Assembly: GCF_002250115.1 (NCBI RefSeq)
Contig: NZ_CP019985.1
Location: 310,001-374,000 of the forward strand
Direction of reading: 5' to 3'
DNA: 64,000 nucleotides
Source: Shouchella clausii
Lineage (GTDB): Bacteria > Bacillota > Bacilli > Bacillales > Bacillaceae_D
Below the pieces are notes generated by a model. That model was not told where the DNA came from. It worked only from the letters and a program-made list of their open reading frames with translations, and made no database searches. Of this stretch, positions 1 through 8,386 are shown piece after piece. Each line of letters starts with the position of its first letter. The first letter of the stretch is position 1. The position numbers and the translations under genes were made by a program.

Positions 1-582
1 TTACAAGCATTAAATACCGATACCGTAAAAGACGATATTCCTACTAGTTCCAGCGTAGGTAATATTGATATCTGGTCAGTGTCACCAGAAAATGATAATA
101 CCTATGCGGTTGTTTATTCGGTAGATCAAAAAATTATGGAAGATAAAAATAACAAAATGGTCCGATCCACCTATCGAATCTTATTACATCAAGATAATGT
201 AGGAAACTTAGTAATTATACAAAGCCCTACCTTGTGGAGCTTACCGAATAAATCAGATTATGAGCCACAACAACCTGAAAGTAATGGAACAGTTGACTCT
301 GATACGGTGCAAGAAGTGACAGAGTTTTTGGAGACATTCTTTACATTTTATCCGACTGCAACAGAACAGGAACTTGATTATTATGTGAAAAATAATGCTT
401 TACCACCGATTGGTAAGGATTATCTATTTTCAGGGTTAGTCAAGCCAGTATTCCAGACAATAGAGAACCAAATAAAAGTATGGGTTACTGTTAAATATAT
501 TGACGAAGTAACAAAAGCCACACAGTATTCGCAATATATACTCACGTTAGAAAAAGATACAAATTGGATGATTGTCGAGTAA
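1..582 (+). CDS. Conjugal transfer protein, TcpC/Tn916 Orf13 family (5' partial)
   Basis: The frame is open from base 1, so the gene starts upstream of the window; the GTG at 79 is only the first internal start-like codon. The visible 193 residues match the C-terminal half of TcpC/Orf13 proteins of Tn916-type elements: a VTEFLETFFTFYPTAT segment, then ALPPIGKDYLFSGLV, then a beta-rich tail ending in DTNWMIVE. TcpC is a bitopic membrane protein of the conjugation channel with two NTF2-like domains outside the membrane. In Tn916 it is the last transfer gene before the cargo region, which is also how the locus reads here. Family assignment is from memory of conserved blocks. Confidence 0.75.
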   Translation, partial: LQALNTDTVKDDIPTSSSVGNIDIWSVSPENDNTYAVVYSVDQKIMEDKNNKMVRSTYRILLHQDNVGNLVIIQSPTLWSLPNKSDYEPQQPESNGTVDSDTVQEVTEFLETFFTFYPTATEQELDYYVKNNALPPIGKDYLFSGLVKPVFQTIENQIKVWVTVKYIDEVTKATQYSQYILTLEKDTNWMIVE

Positions 583-598
583 AAATGATTTAGTTTAT

Positions 599-766
599 TT
601 ACTGTAGCTTTAGAATAAAGGTTTGATCAATTGCTCCGGTAGACATTCCAGCTTCAGATGCAATTCTTCGGATAGATGCTTTTTCAATGCCTTCCGTTTC
701 AATAATTTTCCAAGCTGTTTCAGCGATCGTTTTTCTTTTGTGATCATGATCAACTATTTTCGGCAC
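599..766 (-). pseudogene. Truncated TetR-family regulator (HTH domain only)
   Basis: Read on the minus strand, a GTG at 764-766 preceded by GAGGTGAT opens a 55-codon frame containing a TetR helix-turn-helix (IAETAWKIIETEGIEKAS, then IRRIASEAGMSTGAI), after which similarity stops and a stop codon follows. The HTH closely resembles the intact regulator at 4220-4825 (IAEAAWSIIKKEGIEKAS), so this is probably a truncated paralogue. It lacks the whole ligand-binding domain. It sits directly behind a dyad that resembles the operator of the intact copy. It may be a decayed gene; a free DNA-binding fragment is possible but unproven. Confidence 0.55.
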
Positions 767-791
767 TCAAATCACCTCTTGCTTTTATTTC

Positions 792-827
792 GCACACTGT
801 GTTATTATCATTTCATCACAGTGTGTG
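792..827. promoter_or_regulatory. Paired palindromic operator upstream of the TetR remnant
   Basis: Two boxes of the ACACAGTGTGT type (GCACACTGTGTT at 792-803 and TCACAGTGTGTG at 816-827) lie about 24 bp centre to centre, just upstream of the truncated TetR gene. The same boxes flank the intact tetR/GAP intergenic region at 4847-4883, so they are likely TetR operators. Downstream on the plus strand a run of Gs and a 19-codon TTG frame (856-912) may be what is left of a divergent target gene. The rest of 828-1089 shows nothing recognisable. Confidence 0.5.
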
Positions 828-1089
828 AAATAAATAAGGGGGGGTGTTTAAATTCTTGAAATCACTTATTGGAACATTAAAGCGGATGGGCATTATAAAA
901 GTGGTGAAATAGGACCTTCTTGAGCAATTAAATCATTTGTAATGGTACATTAAACTTCCTTTTTAACCGAACAAGTTTATTAAATGGTTTTGTAAACAGT
1001 TTGGGAGATAAGAAAAGGAATCTTAGAAATGAAACGAAGATAGTCATGGGGCAATGCCTACTTTTTTCAGGGAAAGGAGATTGAAATAG

Positions 1090-1842
1090 ATGGATCTTCA
1101 TTACGAAATTAAAGGAAGAGGAAAGCCAGTTATACTACTTCATAGTGGAGCTATGGATTCACGTGACTGGGAATTCATCACACCACATCTTTCAAAGTCG
1201 TTCAAAGTAATCACTCTTGATGTCCGGGGTGCAGGGAAGTCACCTGTTCCGAATGAACCCATTGATTATGTTAAGGATCTTAGAAAACTCTTGGATCATC
1301 TTAAAATTAAGAAAGGTGCCCTCGTTGGACATTCCCTAGGTGGACAAATTGCAACTGATTTTACTCTGACCTATCCAAAAAGGGTGTCTCAACTGGTATT
1401 GGTCGCTCCAGGCCTGTCGGGGTTTAAATTTTCTTCCGAACATGCGGAATTAGAGAGCCGAGTTTCTAAAGTTGCACCAGATGTCGAGAAAATGACTAAT
1501 ATAATATTAAGCGAGCCTTCCTGGAGCGTTTCTTTTGGAAAAGCATACGATTTATTGCGCGAAATGATGATACACAATATTCAAAAGACTTTTGATTGGA
1601 AAACATTCGAAACTGTTTCCTCCAATTCAGCGATGGAAAGATTGGGAGAAATTACAACGAAGACACTTTTTATCATAGGCGAGAAGGACTCAGGAGATCT
1701 CTTTAAAATCGCACAATTATATAAGGAAGTTCCCAATATTAACTTTGTTTGTATACCTGGTGCTAATCACATCATCACTTTGACCCACCCTGAGGAAGTT
1801 TCCGACCACATCAGTCATTTTTTGAACTTACTAGATTGGTAA
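1090..1842 (+). CDS. Alpha/beta hydrolase
   Basis: A 250-residue single-domain alpha/beta hydrolase fold protein with no signal peptide, so probably cytosolic. The oxyanion-side HSGAMDS segment follows strand 3 (residues 14-24), the nucleophile elbow is GHSLGG with Ser82, the acid is Asp200 or Asp203 in GEKDSGD, and the catalytic His is His227 in GANHII. Length and layout fit small carboxylesterase or haloperoxidase-like hydrolases; the substrate cannot be told. AAAGGAGA lies 8 nt before the ATG. It is cargo of the conjugative element, between the TetR remnant and an IS, with no obvious operon partner. Confidence 0.85.
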   Translation: MDLHYEIKGRGKPVILLHSGAMDSRDWEFITPHLSKSFKVITLDVRGAGKSPVPNEPIDYVKDLRKLLDHLKIKKGALVGHSLGGQIATDFTLTYPKRVSQLVLVAPGLSGFKFSSEHAELESRVSKVAPDVEKMTNIILSEPSWSVSFGKAYDLLREMMIHNIQKTFDWKTFETVSSNSAMERLGEITTKTLFIIGEKDSGDLFKIAQLYKEVPNINFVCIPGANHIITLTHPEEVSDHISHFLNLLDW

Positions 1843-1911
1843 TATCACGAAAACACAGATAAGGGATCAGGTTCGGGAAAATCGCAAGTGGAAGCAATCG
1901 ACCCACTATAA

Positions 1912-2010
1912 CGTTATCCTGAATGTGGTTACCGTCAGAAAGTCTTTAAAGACTACTTATCATTTAAGTTTGAGACTCCTAAATGGCTTGAGGTAGATGA
2001 TATACATTGA
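1912..2010 (+). pseudogene. Short coding remnant in a 460-base gap, origin unknown
   Basis: The gap 1843-2304 holds no complete gene. Within it a 32-codon open stretch without a start codon reads like real protein (YPECGYRQKVFKDYLSFKF), with a CGY motif recalling zinc-binding N-termini of transposases. I cannot assign the family. The remainder of the gap is AT-rich with nothing else recognisable. Confidence 0.2.
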
Positions 2011-2304
2011 ATATGCCTTTGAAGTTATAGTCCGTTTGTGTTATAACGAGCTACACTTCAAAGAGCATTTTGTTGAACAGTTGCATGAAGTAGCTTTATT
2101 ATATTACAGCTTTTCCTTCCATTACAGGCATAGCCGTCATATTTTTAGTAAAAATACAGTTCACGGATAAGCTTGTAACTTGTTGAAGTTAAAAATAAAT
2201 TATTTTAGAATGGCAGTAAATTAGAGGAAAAATTCACATTTTGAATCATAGGTTTAAAAAATAGTTACTTTTCAATAAAAATCTGATAGGAAGTGTGAAA
2301 AAAT

Positions 2305-2508
2305 ATGTTGGATACTATATGTTTTTTCTGCAAAAATAAATTTACGATTAATCATTCTGATTCACAATATTATAAAATCAAAAAAGGAGAAAATAAATAC
2401 TATATATGTAAAAGTTGCAATAATTCATTTCAACAAGAAGCGATTAATAAAACTGGAATAAGTCCGGATCAAATTGATGATTATGATAAGTTTTTCCGGT
2501 ATAAATAA
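2305..2508 (+). CDS. Small zinc-ribbon protein, DUF2197/YlaI-like
   Basis: A 67-residue protein with two CxxC pairs, CFFC at residues 6-9 and CKSC at about 36-39, separated by a polar stretch, which is the layout of a zinc ribbon. The pattern and length resemble DUF2197 (B. subtilis YlaI), a family of unknown function. A weak GGAAGTG precedes the ATG. It stands alone among cargo, just upstream of a broken IS. The zinc site is visible; the family call is tentative. Confidence 0.5.
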   Translation: MLDTICFFCKNKFTINHSDSQYYKIKKGENKYYICKSCNNSFQQEAINKTGISPDQIDDYDKFFRYK

Positions 2509-2646
2509 AACTCTCTTTAATATCGCGTAAATGTCAATTTTTTCATCATTCTTACAGCCGAACATATTTACTTAAAAATCTGAAAGGAATGCCAATTCAT
2601 CCATATTCTGTTAAAGGAGTTAATTGAATGAATTTCATAATTACTC

Positions 2647-2697
2647 TTTTTAAAAATACAAAGACGATCCGAATTTTCAAAACTGTATTTTTAAAAA
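2647..2697. terminator. Perfect 13-bp inverted repeat near the IS end
   Basis: TTTTTAAAAATAC at 2647-2659 is repeated inverted at 2685-2697 with a 25-base loop. It lies a few bases beyond the stop codon of the minus-strand transposase at 2704, so it may be that gene's terminator or the inner end of the IS. Being purely AT-rich it would be a weak terminator. Confidence 0.35.
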
Positions 2698-2703
2698 CAA
2701 AAA

Positions 2704-4052
2704 TTATGCAGCTTGTTGTTGTTGAATAAGCTTTGCTTGGATACGATCTGCAGCTAATTTGGAAGCATTATAAATCAAAGCGACCATATCAAAATGAACT
2801 TTTGCACGCTTCTCGGTGCGATAACGAACATTTTTGAGCTGATAGAACTCTTTTAAATAAGCATTGACACGTTCGACGGCTGTCCGTTGTTTAAAAATGT
2901 TTTTCCAAGCTTTTGATCCGCGTGCAGGCGCAGTATAACGTCTTAAATCGGTGGTTATCTTGACTTTATACACTTTTTGACAGATACCTTCGTTCGCAAG
3001 TGGACAATCGTTACATTCCTTAGGTCTGGTATATTTCAATGTTTCGTATTTCGGATCAAAGCTGTCATATTTATAGGAATGTTCTCGCAAACAGGTTGGG
3101 GCAAAATCCTTATCAAACCCGATCATTTCGCCTTCATTGCGCTTATTATAGGCAATGACAGACTGTTGACACATGCGATGAATCTGTTCATAAATCGGTT
3201 CAAAATCATAACCCGCATCCAATGTCTGGTAAGAAGCAGACGTAAGCGGAAGTCGTTGATCCATTCCCTTCAATAGGGCAATAGCGGCTTTTCCATCATT
3301 TAAGCTGCCAGAAGAAAACAAGGATTGCAGAATATATTGGCTTGATGCACCAACTGCGAGGTGCCCTTTGTAGCCAAACCAGTATTCGTTTTTACCGTCT
3401 GCATTCTTTTTCACACCCCATTTGGGGTTCATTGGCACCTCTGCACGCAATACGTCTAATTGAGCTTTGATTTCTTTTCATACAATGGCAGATTCGCTTC
3501 TTTTTCTGATTGTTCTTGAAGATATTGGTCGCGCTCTTCCTTCGATTTGCGCCCGCGCTTTTTTGGTGCGACTTCCGACTTTTCTTCTTTTTGAGCAGGT
3601 GCCTTGTCTCGTGCTTCAAAATGGGTGGCATCGATGGCAATGACTTCATCGGCAATAAAGCCTTCTTCGATAGCTGCAAGTGTTACGTTTTCGAAGGATT
3701 TTTCTAAAATATCCGATCCACTCAATTTGGTAACCAGACGGGAATAGGCAGCCTCTGATGGCGTAGCGTCTGAAACTAGAAATCCACAGTTCATTTTAAA
3801 GATAAAATCATCATTTAGACGTTTGATTAAGTCTTTTATGGTTGGGATACGCTCGATATAACGAATAAAAAAGGAAATAATCATCCCTGCATAATTTAGT
3901 TCAACAGGCGCTCCAAGCCGGGATTTCTTATTAATTGCATGATAAATACGATCTAAATCAATCGCTGAAATAATCGCTTCATATTTTTGGGTAGGTTCCA
4001 TGTCATATAATTCTTGGATGCCAAATAGGCTTGGTTGTCGTATAATGGTCAT
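2704..4052 (-). pseudogene. IS1182/IS5-like DDE transposase, broken by one frameshift
   Basis: Two consecutive frames (4052 to 3456 and 3450 to 2704) together make one transposase of about 450 residues. The N-terminal part has the DUF772-type helical domain and the first catalytic Asp (VIAIDATHF); the second part has LDAGYD and the Glu in RTAVERVNAYLKE, plus a CxxC cluster (CNDC). Joining the frames near 3471-3480, where an A-run on the coding strand is one base short, restores YEKEIKAQLDVLRAEV. The start ATG at 4052 has GGAGGAG 9 nt upstream. As it stands the element cannot make full-length transposase unless ribosomes shift frame. It interrupts the cargo of the first conjugative element. 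Confidence 0.8.
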
Positions 4053-4125
4053 AAGAAGTACTCCTCCAGTCTTTTTACGGTTTTGTGGTTATTACCATTA
4101 TACAAGATTTGGGGAGGTACTTCTT
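4053..4125. promoter_or_regulatory. Inverted repeat over the transposase RBS, with internal promoter
   Basis: AAGAAGTACTCCTCC (4053-4067) covers the transposase RBS and is nearly complementary to GGGGAGGTACTTCTT (4111-4125). A TATAAT on the minus strand at 4097-4102 lies between the arms. A transcript entering from outside would carry both arms and hide the RBS, while one started inside would carry only one. This matches the known IS strategy of silencing impinging transcription; here it is inferred from sequence. Confidence 0.5.
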
Positions 4126-4219
4126 TTTTTATGCCCTGGACTCATTGGGACGCAAGGGTTAAGAATTATGAAATTCACTCAATCTACTAACTCATTGAAT
4201 AATATTAATACATGATCAA

Positions 4220-4825
4220 CTAACTCAATTGACTTTCATTGCAGAGTGTTTCTAAATGGTAACGGATTACTTCCTTTACCTTTTCTGGAGAATAGACATC
4301 AGGTCTTAACAGAGCATGAATGGACAATCCATCAATTAATGCCGCTAGCCTACTCTTTTCTAATTTTACATTAGTTGAATCAGATAAAATCCCTTGTAGA
4401 GCTAATATCTCGATCATTGAACTTGCTAATTCATACATACCGTTAGTCATTTCATCTTTTTTTTCTTTTAAAGTATCACTTGTAAGTGACTGAAGTGCAA
4501 GGATCCACCAAACACTCGTTTCGATTTTCTTTTCTTCATCAATTGGTATAAGCTCTAATAAAACTTCCGCAACCGCCTGCAATGGATTGTCTGACCAACT
4601 TTTACTTTGAGAACGTTTTTTCCCTTCTTCCAGATAATAATCCATGATAAATAATAACATTTCATCCTTAGTTGAAAAATAATGTCTTAACGCTCCAGCA
4701 GACATACCTGCTTCAATAGCAACTCTTCTTATAGATGCTTTTTCGATTCCCTCTTTCTTAATAATACTCCAAGCGGCCTCAGCAATCGACTTCCTCTTTT
4801 TTTCATGATTAACAATCCTTGCCAT
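4220..4825 (-). CDS. TetR/AcrR family transcriptional regulator
   Basis: A 201-residue TetR repressor: residues 10-56 form the HTH (KRKSIAEAAWSIIKKEG, then RRVAIEAGMSAGALRHYFSTKDEM) and the rest is an all-helical ligand-binding domain of the BetI-like type. It is transcribed divergently from the GAP-family membrane gene at 4922, with two perfect ACACAGTGTGT boxes in the shared 96-bp intergenic region, so it very likely represses that gene and itself. AAGGGAAGTG lies upstream of the ATG. The inducer is unknown. Confidence 0.85.
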   Translation of the reverse strand: MARIVNHEKKRKSIAEAAWSIIKKEGIEKASIRRVAIEAGMSAGALRHYFSTKDEMLLFIMDYYLEEGKKRSQSKSWSDNPLQAVAEVLLELIPIDEEKKIETSVWWILALQSLTSDTLKEKKDEMTNGMYELASSMIEILALQGILSDSTNVKLEKSRLAALIDGLSIHALLRPDVYSPEKVKEVIRYHLETLCNESQLS

Positions 4826-4846
4826 AAAAAATCACTTCCCTTTCTT

Positions 4847-4883
4847 AACACAGTGTGTTATTATAACTTTAACACACTGTGTT
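4847..4883. promoter_or_regulatory. Double TetR operator in the divergent tetR/GAP promoter
   Basis: AACACAGTGTGTTA at 4847-4860 and its exact reverse complement at 4870-4883, centres 23 bp apart, lie midway between the divergent genes. The boxes recur, slightly changed, at 792-827 beside the truncated TetR paralogue, which supports the call. Confidence 0.7.
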
Positions 4884-4921
4884 ATTTAAATTATAACATA
4901 TAAAAAGGAGGGACTCTATAT

Positions 4922-5635
4922 TTGATCGAAAGTATTGAAGCATTGATGCCTTCTTCATCAATAGACACATCGATAGCTTTGCTAATTATTTCTATTTGCG
5001 CATTAATTGATATATTAAGTCCTGGTGTACTTGCTGTAACAGCTTATTTATTATTGACACAGCCTAATCAATTATCTTCTCGCTTGCTTGTTTTTTTGTT
5101 TATTACGCAGTTTGGCTACTTCGTAGTGGGCTTATTCCTATACTTTGGTGGAGATTCACTATTGAAAGGAATCGGAAAATTATCTGAATTTGACTTTATC
5201 AATTGGTTTTATCTCCTTTTTGGAGCAGTTATGGCTCTAATTAGCTTCTGTAAACCAAATGATACTACAAAAAAACGTTTAATTTCATTTATACCCCAAA
5301 AAACAACGATGAAAGGGATGATCATGTTAGGTATCATTGTTTTTCTAATTGAATTTGTAACTGCCTTGCCTTACTTTTATTCAATTTTGTTAATGAATCA
5401 CCTAACAATTGAGCCTTCCTCTTCTATCTTTATTATAATTGGCTACAATCTTGTAATGGTGCTTCCTTCTCTTCTTTTGTTAGGGGTAAATATTATGTTT
5501 AAAGAGAGACTGCAACAATTTCTAAATAAAATTAGATCAAAATTAAATGAAGCTCCGATTTCCTCACTGTTGGTAGCGATAGGAGTAGTAGGTGCGGTTT
5601 TTTTCAATATCGGTCTTAGAGGCATATTAAATTAA
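4922..5635 (+). CDS. GAP-family (Sap-like) multi-pass membrane protein
   Basis: A 237-residue very hydrophobic protein with about six membrane helices. The first helix carries ALIDILSPGVLAVTAYLL, typical of the GAP family (PF11139-like, named after mycobacterial glycolipid/sulfolipid addressing proteins), related in fold to LysE-type exporters. It starts with TTG at 4922, chosen because AAGGAGGGA lies 8 nt upstream. Its promoter contains the TetR double operator, so it is probably an inducible exporter controlled by the divergent regulator. Substrate unknown. Confidence 0.65.
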   Translation: MIESIEALMPSSSIDTSIALLIISICALIDILSPGVLAVTAYLLLTQPNQLSSRLLVFLFITQFGYFVVGLFLYFGGDSLLKGIGKLSEFDFINWFYLLFGAVMALISFCKPNDTTKKRLISFIPQKTTMKGMIMLGIIVFLIEFVTALPYFYSILLMNHLTIEPSSSIFIIIGYNLVMVLPSLLLLGVNIMFKERLQQFLNKIRSKLNEAPISSLLVAIGVVGAVFFNIGLRGILN

Positions 5636-5659
5636 AAAATTATTAATGAGGTGTTCATC

Positions 5660-5881
5660 ATGAAAGAAATAATCAGTGGACTTGGTCTACTTTTTGTTAT
5701 ACAGGGAGTAGGCGGATTAATCAATCATTTGACTAATGGTGGAAAAAGTTGGTTTTTGGTAAATTATATTGATGCGTTTCAGGGATTTGAAATTGTTATG
5801 GACATTATATTTATTGTAGTTGGCGGAATCATAGGTTTAGCCTCTTGGAAAATAGATGGATCAACTAAAAGAGAAAATTAA
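5660..5881 (+). CDS. Small two-helix membrane protein
   Basis: A 73-residue hydrophobic protein with two predicted membrane helices (about residues 4-20 and 43-62) and a charged C-terminus. ATG 5660 is preferred over the GTG at 5651 because that GTG is part of the RBS TGAGGTG. It lies 24 bp behind the GAP-family gene and is presumably in the same TetR-controlled operon, perhaps as a small partner. I do not recognise the family. A short ACGGCT/AGCCGT hairpin follows at 5899-5917. Confidence 0.6.
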   Translation: MKEIISGLGLLFVIQGVGGLINHLTNGGKSWFLVNYIDAFQGFEIVMDIIFIVVGGIIGLASWKIDGSTKREN

Positions 5882-5984
5882 AATATAAAGCAAATAGTAC
5901 GGCTTATACATAGCCGTCCAGTTTGGCGGATGCTCCGTTGAGATATATTTTTAAATATTCATAGAGGGGAACATAAGAATTATT

Positions 5985-7136
5985 ATGAATTCAAGACATA
6001 TAGGGAGCTCGTCTCTCCAAAAGGAAGGTCGGTTATACTTTATCGATAACCTAAGGGCAGCTCTTACAATGTTAGTAGTGCTACATCATTTAGTGTATTT
6101 TTCCATCTATAACGAGGTATTATCACAAGGATCTATTGGGGCTGTTATGGGCCTTCTATTCCTTGCTTTTAATCAGACTTTTTTCATGGGGACGTTTTTT
6201 CTTATTTCCGGATATTTTGTTCCTTCATCTTTTGAACGTAATGGAGCAACCCGATTTATCAAAGATAGATTCATCCGGTTCCTAGTCCCGTTTATCTTCT
6301 ACGTTCTCATTCTTAGCCAAGTTCAATCAATTGAAGTCTATATGCTTAACCAGGAGCCATTTACATGGCAAACCTATTTTTCACATTTAACTTACGGGCC
6401 GATGTGGTACGTCGAGCTACTTTTCGTATTCGTTTGTTTATACACAGTCTGGGCGAAATTTATGAGTAAAAATAAGCTATCAGTAGTTCGTCAGAGTAAG
6501 CCACCCACCTACACAATGCTTGCCATCTTTGTCATGATATTAGCAGTATCGTATTTCATCATAAGACTGTGGGTCCCTGCTCTCGACTTGCCGGGCGGAT
6601 CTCCCAAGGTTCGAGCATTCGTTGGACTATTTACAGCAAGCGGCTATGATCTCCCACAATATGTCGGGCTATTCATTTTAGGCATCATCGCTTATCAACG
6701 CAATTGGTTTCGAAATACCCCTGATTCTATGGGGAGGGCAGGTTTTGGAATTGCAATTGGAGCATCGATTCTTCTCCTTCCCTTAGTCTTGATATTTGGG
6801 GTAGACGAATTACAGTTTTCTGGCGGCTGGAACTGGGCATCTTTGGTTTATTCTCTGTGGGAAGCTCTATTTTGTGTTGGCGTCATTCTCGGATTAATCA
6901 TATTCTTTCGCAAAAGAGTTTCTCGTCAAGGAAAAAGTTGGAGCTTCTTGTCAGCCCATTCCTTCGTGATTTATATCATTCATATACCGATTATCGCTAT
7001 TGTTATGGCTGGATTGAAGGTCATCCACTTTCCACCATCCTTCATGTTTCTAGCTATGATTCTGATCACGATACCACTTTGCTTCTTGTTAAGTTATATA
7101 ATTAGGCAGATTCCCTTTGTGTCAAAGATTATTTAG
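5985..7136 (+). CDS. Acyltransferase family 3 membrane protein (OpgC/MdoC-like)
   Basis: A 383-residue integral membrane acyltransferase. It begins with RLYFIDNLRAALTMLVVLHH, the family signature in which the invariant Arg and the His of VLHH form the active centre, followed by about ten hydrophobic segments to the end. Such proteins move acyl groups (acetyl, succinyl) onto sugars or cell-surface polymers. A GAGGGG lies 17 nt before the ATG, unusually far, so the true start could differ slightly. It is the last cargo gene before the Orf7/Orf8 block. The acceptor cannot be predicted. Confidence 0.75.
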   Translation: MNSRHIGSSSLQKEGRLYFIDNLRAALTMLVVLHHLVYFSIYNEVLSQGSIGAVMGLLFLAFNQTFFMGTFFLISGYFVPSSFERNGATRFIKDRFIRFLVPFIFYVLILSQVQSIEVYMLNQEPFTWQTYFSHLTYGPMWYVELLFVFVCLYTVWAKFMSKNKLSVVRQSKPPTYTMLAIFVMILAVSYFIIRLWVPALDLPGGSPKVRAFVGLFTASGYDLPQYVGLFILGIIAYQRNWFRNTPDSMGRAGFGIAIGASILLLPLVLIFGVDELQFSGGWNWASLVYSLWEALFCVGVILGLIIFFRKRVSRQGKSWSFLSAHSFVIYIIHIPIIAIVMAGLKVIHFPPSFMFLAMILITIPLCFLLSYIIRQIPFVSKII

Positions 7137-7149
7137 GGATGGTGAGTTT

Positions 7150-7425
7150 TAAAGAAAAAAGAGGATACGACGATAACCATACCTGCCCTTATGCTTCTCA
7201 AAAATAGAACTAATGAGCCTTTTTCACTTTGAATTTTTATCTGAGTGCTTAAAGAAGTTTTAATTTTATAATAATAAGTGTTACGTGGAATACCGACAAT
7301 TTTGAGTAATGCCTTCACAGGATAATCGTGCCTTAGCTCATATACTACTTTTACTTTTTGTTTTGTCGTAATTTGTTTTCTTCTTGAACTAAGGCTTTCA
7401 ACTTTTTGAAATAGAATTTTCCATT
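7150..7425 (-). pseudogene. IS3-family (IS150-like) orfB remnant
   Basis: On the minus strand an open stretch without a start reads VYELRHDYPVKALLKIV then GIPRNTYYYKIKT, the N-terminal region of IS3-family OrfB. After QSEK the frame jumps and KGRYGYRRI, normally 20 or so residues further on, appears in another frame, so an internal deletion plus frameshift is visible. No catalytic DDE core and no terminal repeats remain. Confidence 0.65.
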
Positions 7426-7449
7426 TAATAATATGTATAAATTTTTACT

Positions 7450-7481
7450 CCCACCTGGCTTATGGTCAGTTGGGCTTTTTT
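7450..7481 (+). terminator. Terminator-like hairpin before the Orf7 region
   Basis: CCCACCTG (7450-7457) pairs with CAGTTGGG (7467-7474) with one mismatch, followed by CTTTTTT. A similar hairpin stands at the equivalent place in the second element (23331-23360), so it is a conserved element boundary between cargo and the Orf7/Orf8 block. Confidence 0.45.
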
Positions 7482-7606
7482 GTATTTAATGAATATTTTT
7501 TTAAAAATATTGCTTTTATTTTTGGCATTTCATAAAAAATCTTGTTGAAGGTTATGAAAGGGGAAATCATCACCCACCTTTGCAGTTGCGAAGGGAGAGG
7601 AAATGC

Positions 7607-8043
7607 ATGATAGAACCAGATCGTACCGAGTGGCAAGTTTGCTGTGCATTTAATGCTTTTTGTAAACGTGTATTGAAGAATGAAGCAATTAATATTTTCA
7701 ACGAAAGACAACAACGACAAGCAAAGGAGATGACATTTTCTGATCTCACACCACAAGAAGAAAATCAACTCTATACCTTAGATAAGCAATATGAAGGAGA
7801 AGAAGGACAAAGTTTTAAGTGGCTGGAAAGAAAATAACTCCGAAATTACTCGCTGAAGCGTTGCGTACTTTGCCAAAAGAAAAGCGTAAGACTGTCCTTT
7901 TATACTACTTTTTTGACAAATCAGATGTAGAAATAGCTGAACTACTCGATATTCCACGTAGTACCGTTCAGTATAGGAGGACAAGCTCTTTCAAAAGGTT
8001 AAGACGATTTTTGGAGGAACATGCAGATGAATGGAGTGATTAA
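7607..8043 (+). pseudogene. Tn916 Orf7-like sigma factor, frameshifted
   Basis: Two overlapping frames (7607-7837 and 7819-8043) join into one ~145-residue sigma-70-like regulator. The first has the region-2-like helices (TFSDLTPQEENQLYTL), the second the region-4 HTH (LRTLPKEKRKTVLLYYF, then IAELLDIPRSTVQYRR). One base is missing near 7815 in TTTTAAGTGG: restoring it fuses QSFK to VAGKKITP. The ATG at 7607 has GAAGGGAGAGG 6 nt upstream. In Tn916 Orf7 and Orf8 act together to activate transfer and excision genes. The break suggests this element has lost that control. Confidence 0.7.
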
Positions 8044-8281
8044 TTCTAATGTTGGAAACAACGAGCGTGGTTTATTGCCGTACCCAATTATTTTAGCTGC
8101 AAATAAGGGTGAGCCAGAAGCAATGAAAGTAGTTGTTCTACATTATGGAAGCTATATGACAAGCCTATCCATGCGTAAGATCCGTGATGATCAAGGGAAC
8201 ACGTATTGGGGCATCGATGAAGATACACGCGAACGCTTACGAGCGAAGCTTATGCAATCTGTTTTAGCTTTCAAAATTTGA
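8027..8281 (+). CDS. Tn916 Orf8-like helix-turn-helix regulator
   Basis: An 84-residue protein of the HTH_16 / conjugative transposon Orf8 type (ILAANKGEPEAMKVVVLHY and YWGIDEDTRERLRAKLMQ), co-regulator with the Orf7 sigma factor. ATG 8027 is chosen over ATG 8021 because GGAGG lies 8 nt upstream; it overlaps the end of the sigma frame. A second, nonsense-mutated copy is at 23465-23719. The gene is complete and could be expressed. Confidence 0.65.
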   Translation: MNGVINSNVGNNERGLLPYPIILAANKGEPEAMKVVVLHYGSYMTSLSMRKIRDDQGNTYWGIDEDTRERLRAKLMQSVLAFKI

Positions 8282-8386
8282 ATACAGAATGGTTAGGTTT
8301 TCCTTCATTAATCATATATTTGTTCTTTGACAAAGAAAGCACGGAAGATAACGTTGTGCAGTATAAACTAAAAAATCAGATACGTT

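Noticed and set aside
623..859. Plus-strand 78-codon frame
   Set aside because: It is the antisense of the TetR remnant, whose HTH is clearly on the minus strand.
856..912. 19-codon TTG frame behind a G run
   Set aside because: Too short to support; may be the leftover start of a gene once divergent from the TetR remnant.
3392..3679. 95-codon minus-strand frame inside the first transposase
   Set aside because: Lys/Arg-rich shadow of the transposase linker in the third frame.
7466..7984. Minus-strand frames opposite orf7
   Set aside because: Low-complexity antisense of the sigma factor region.
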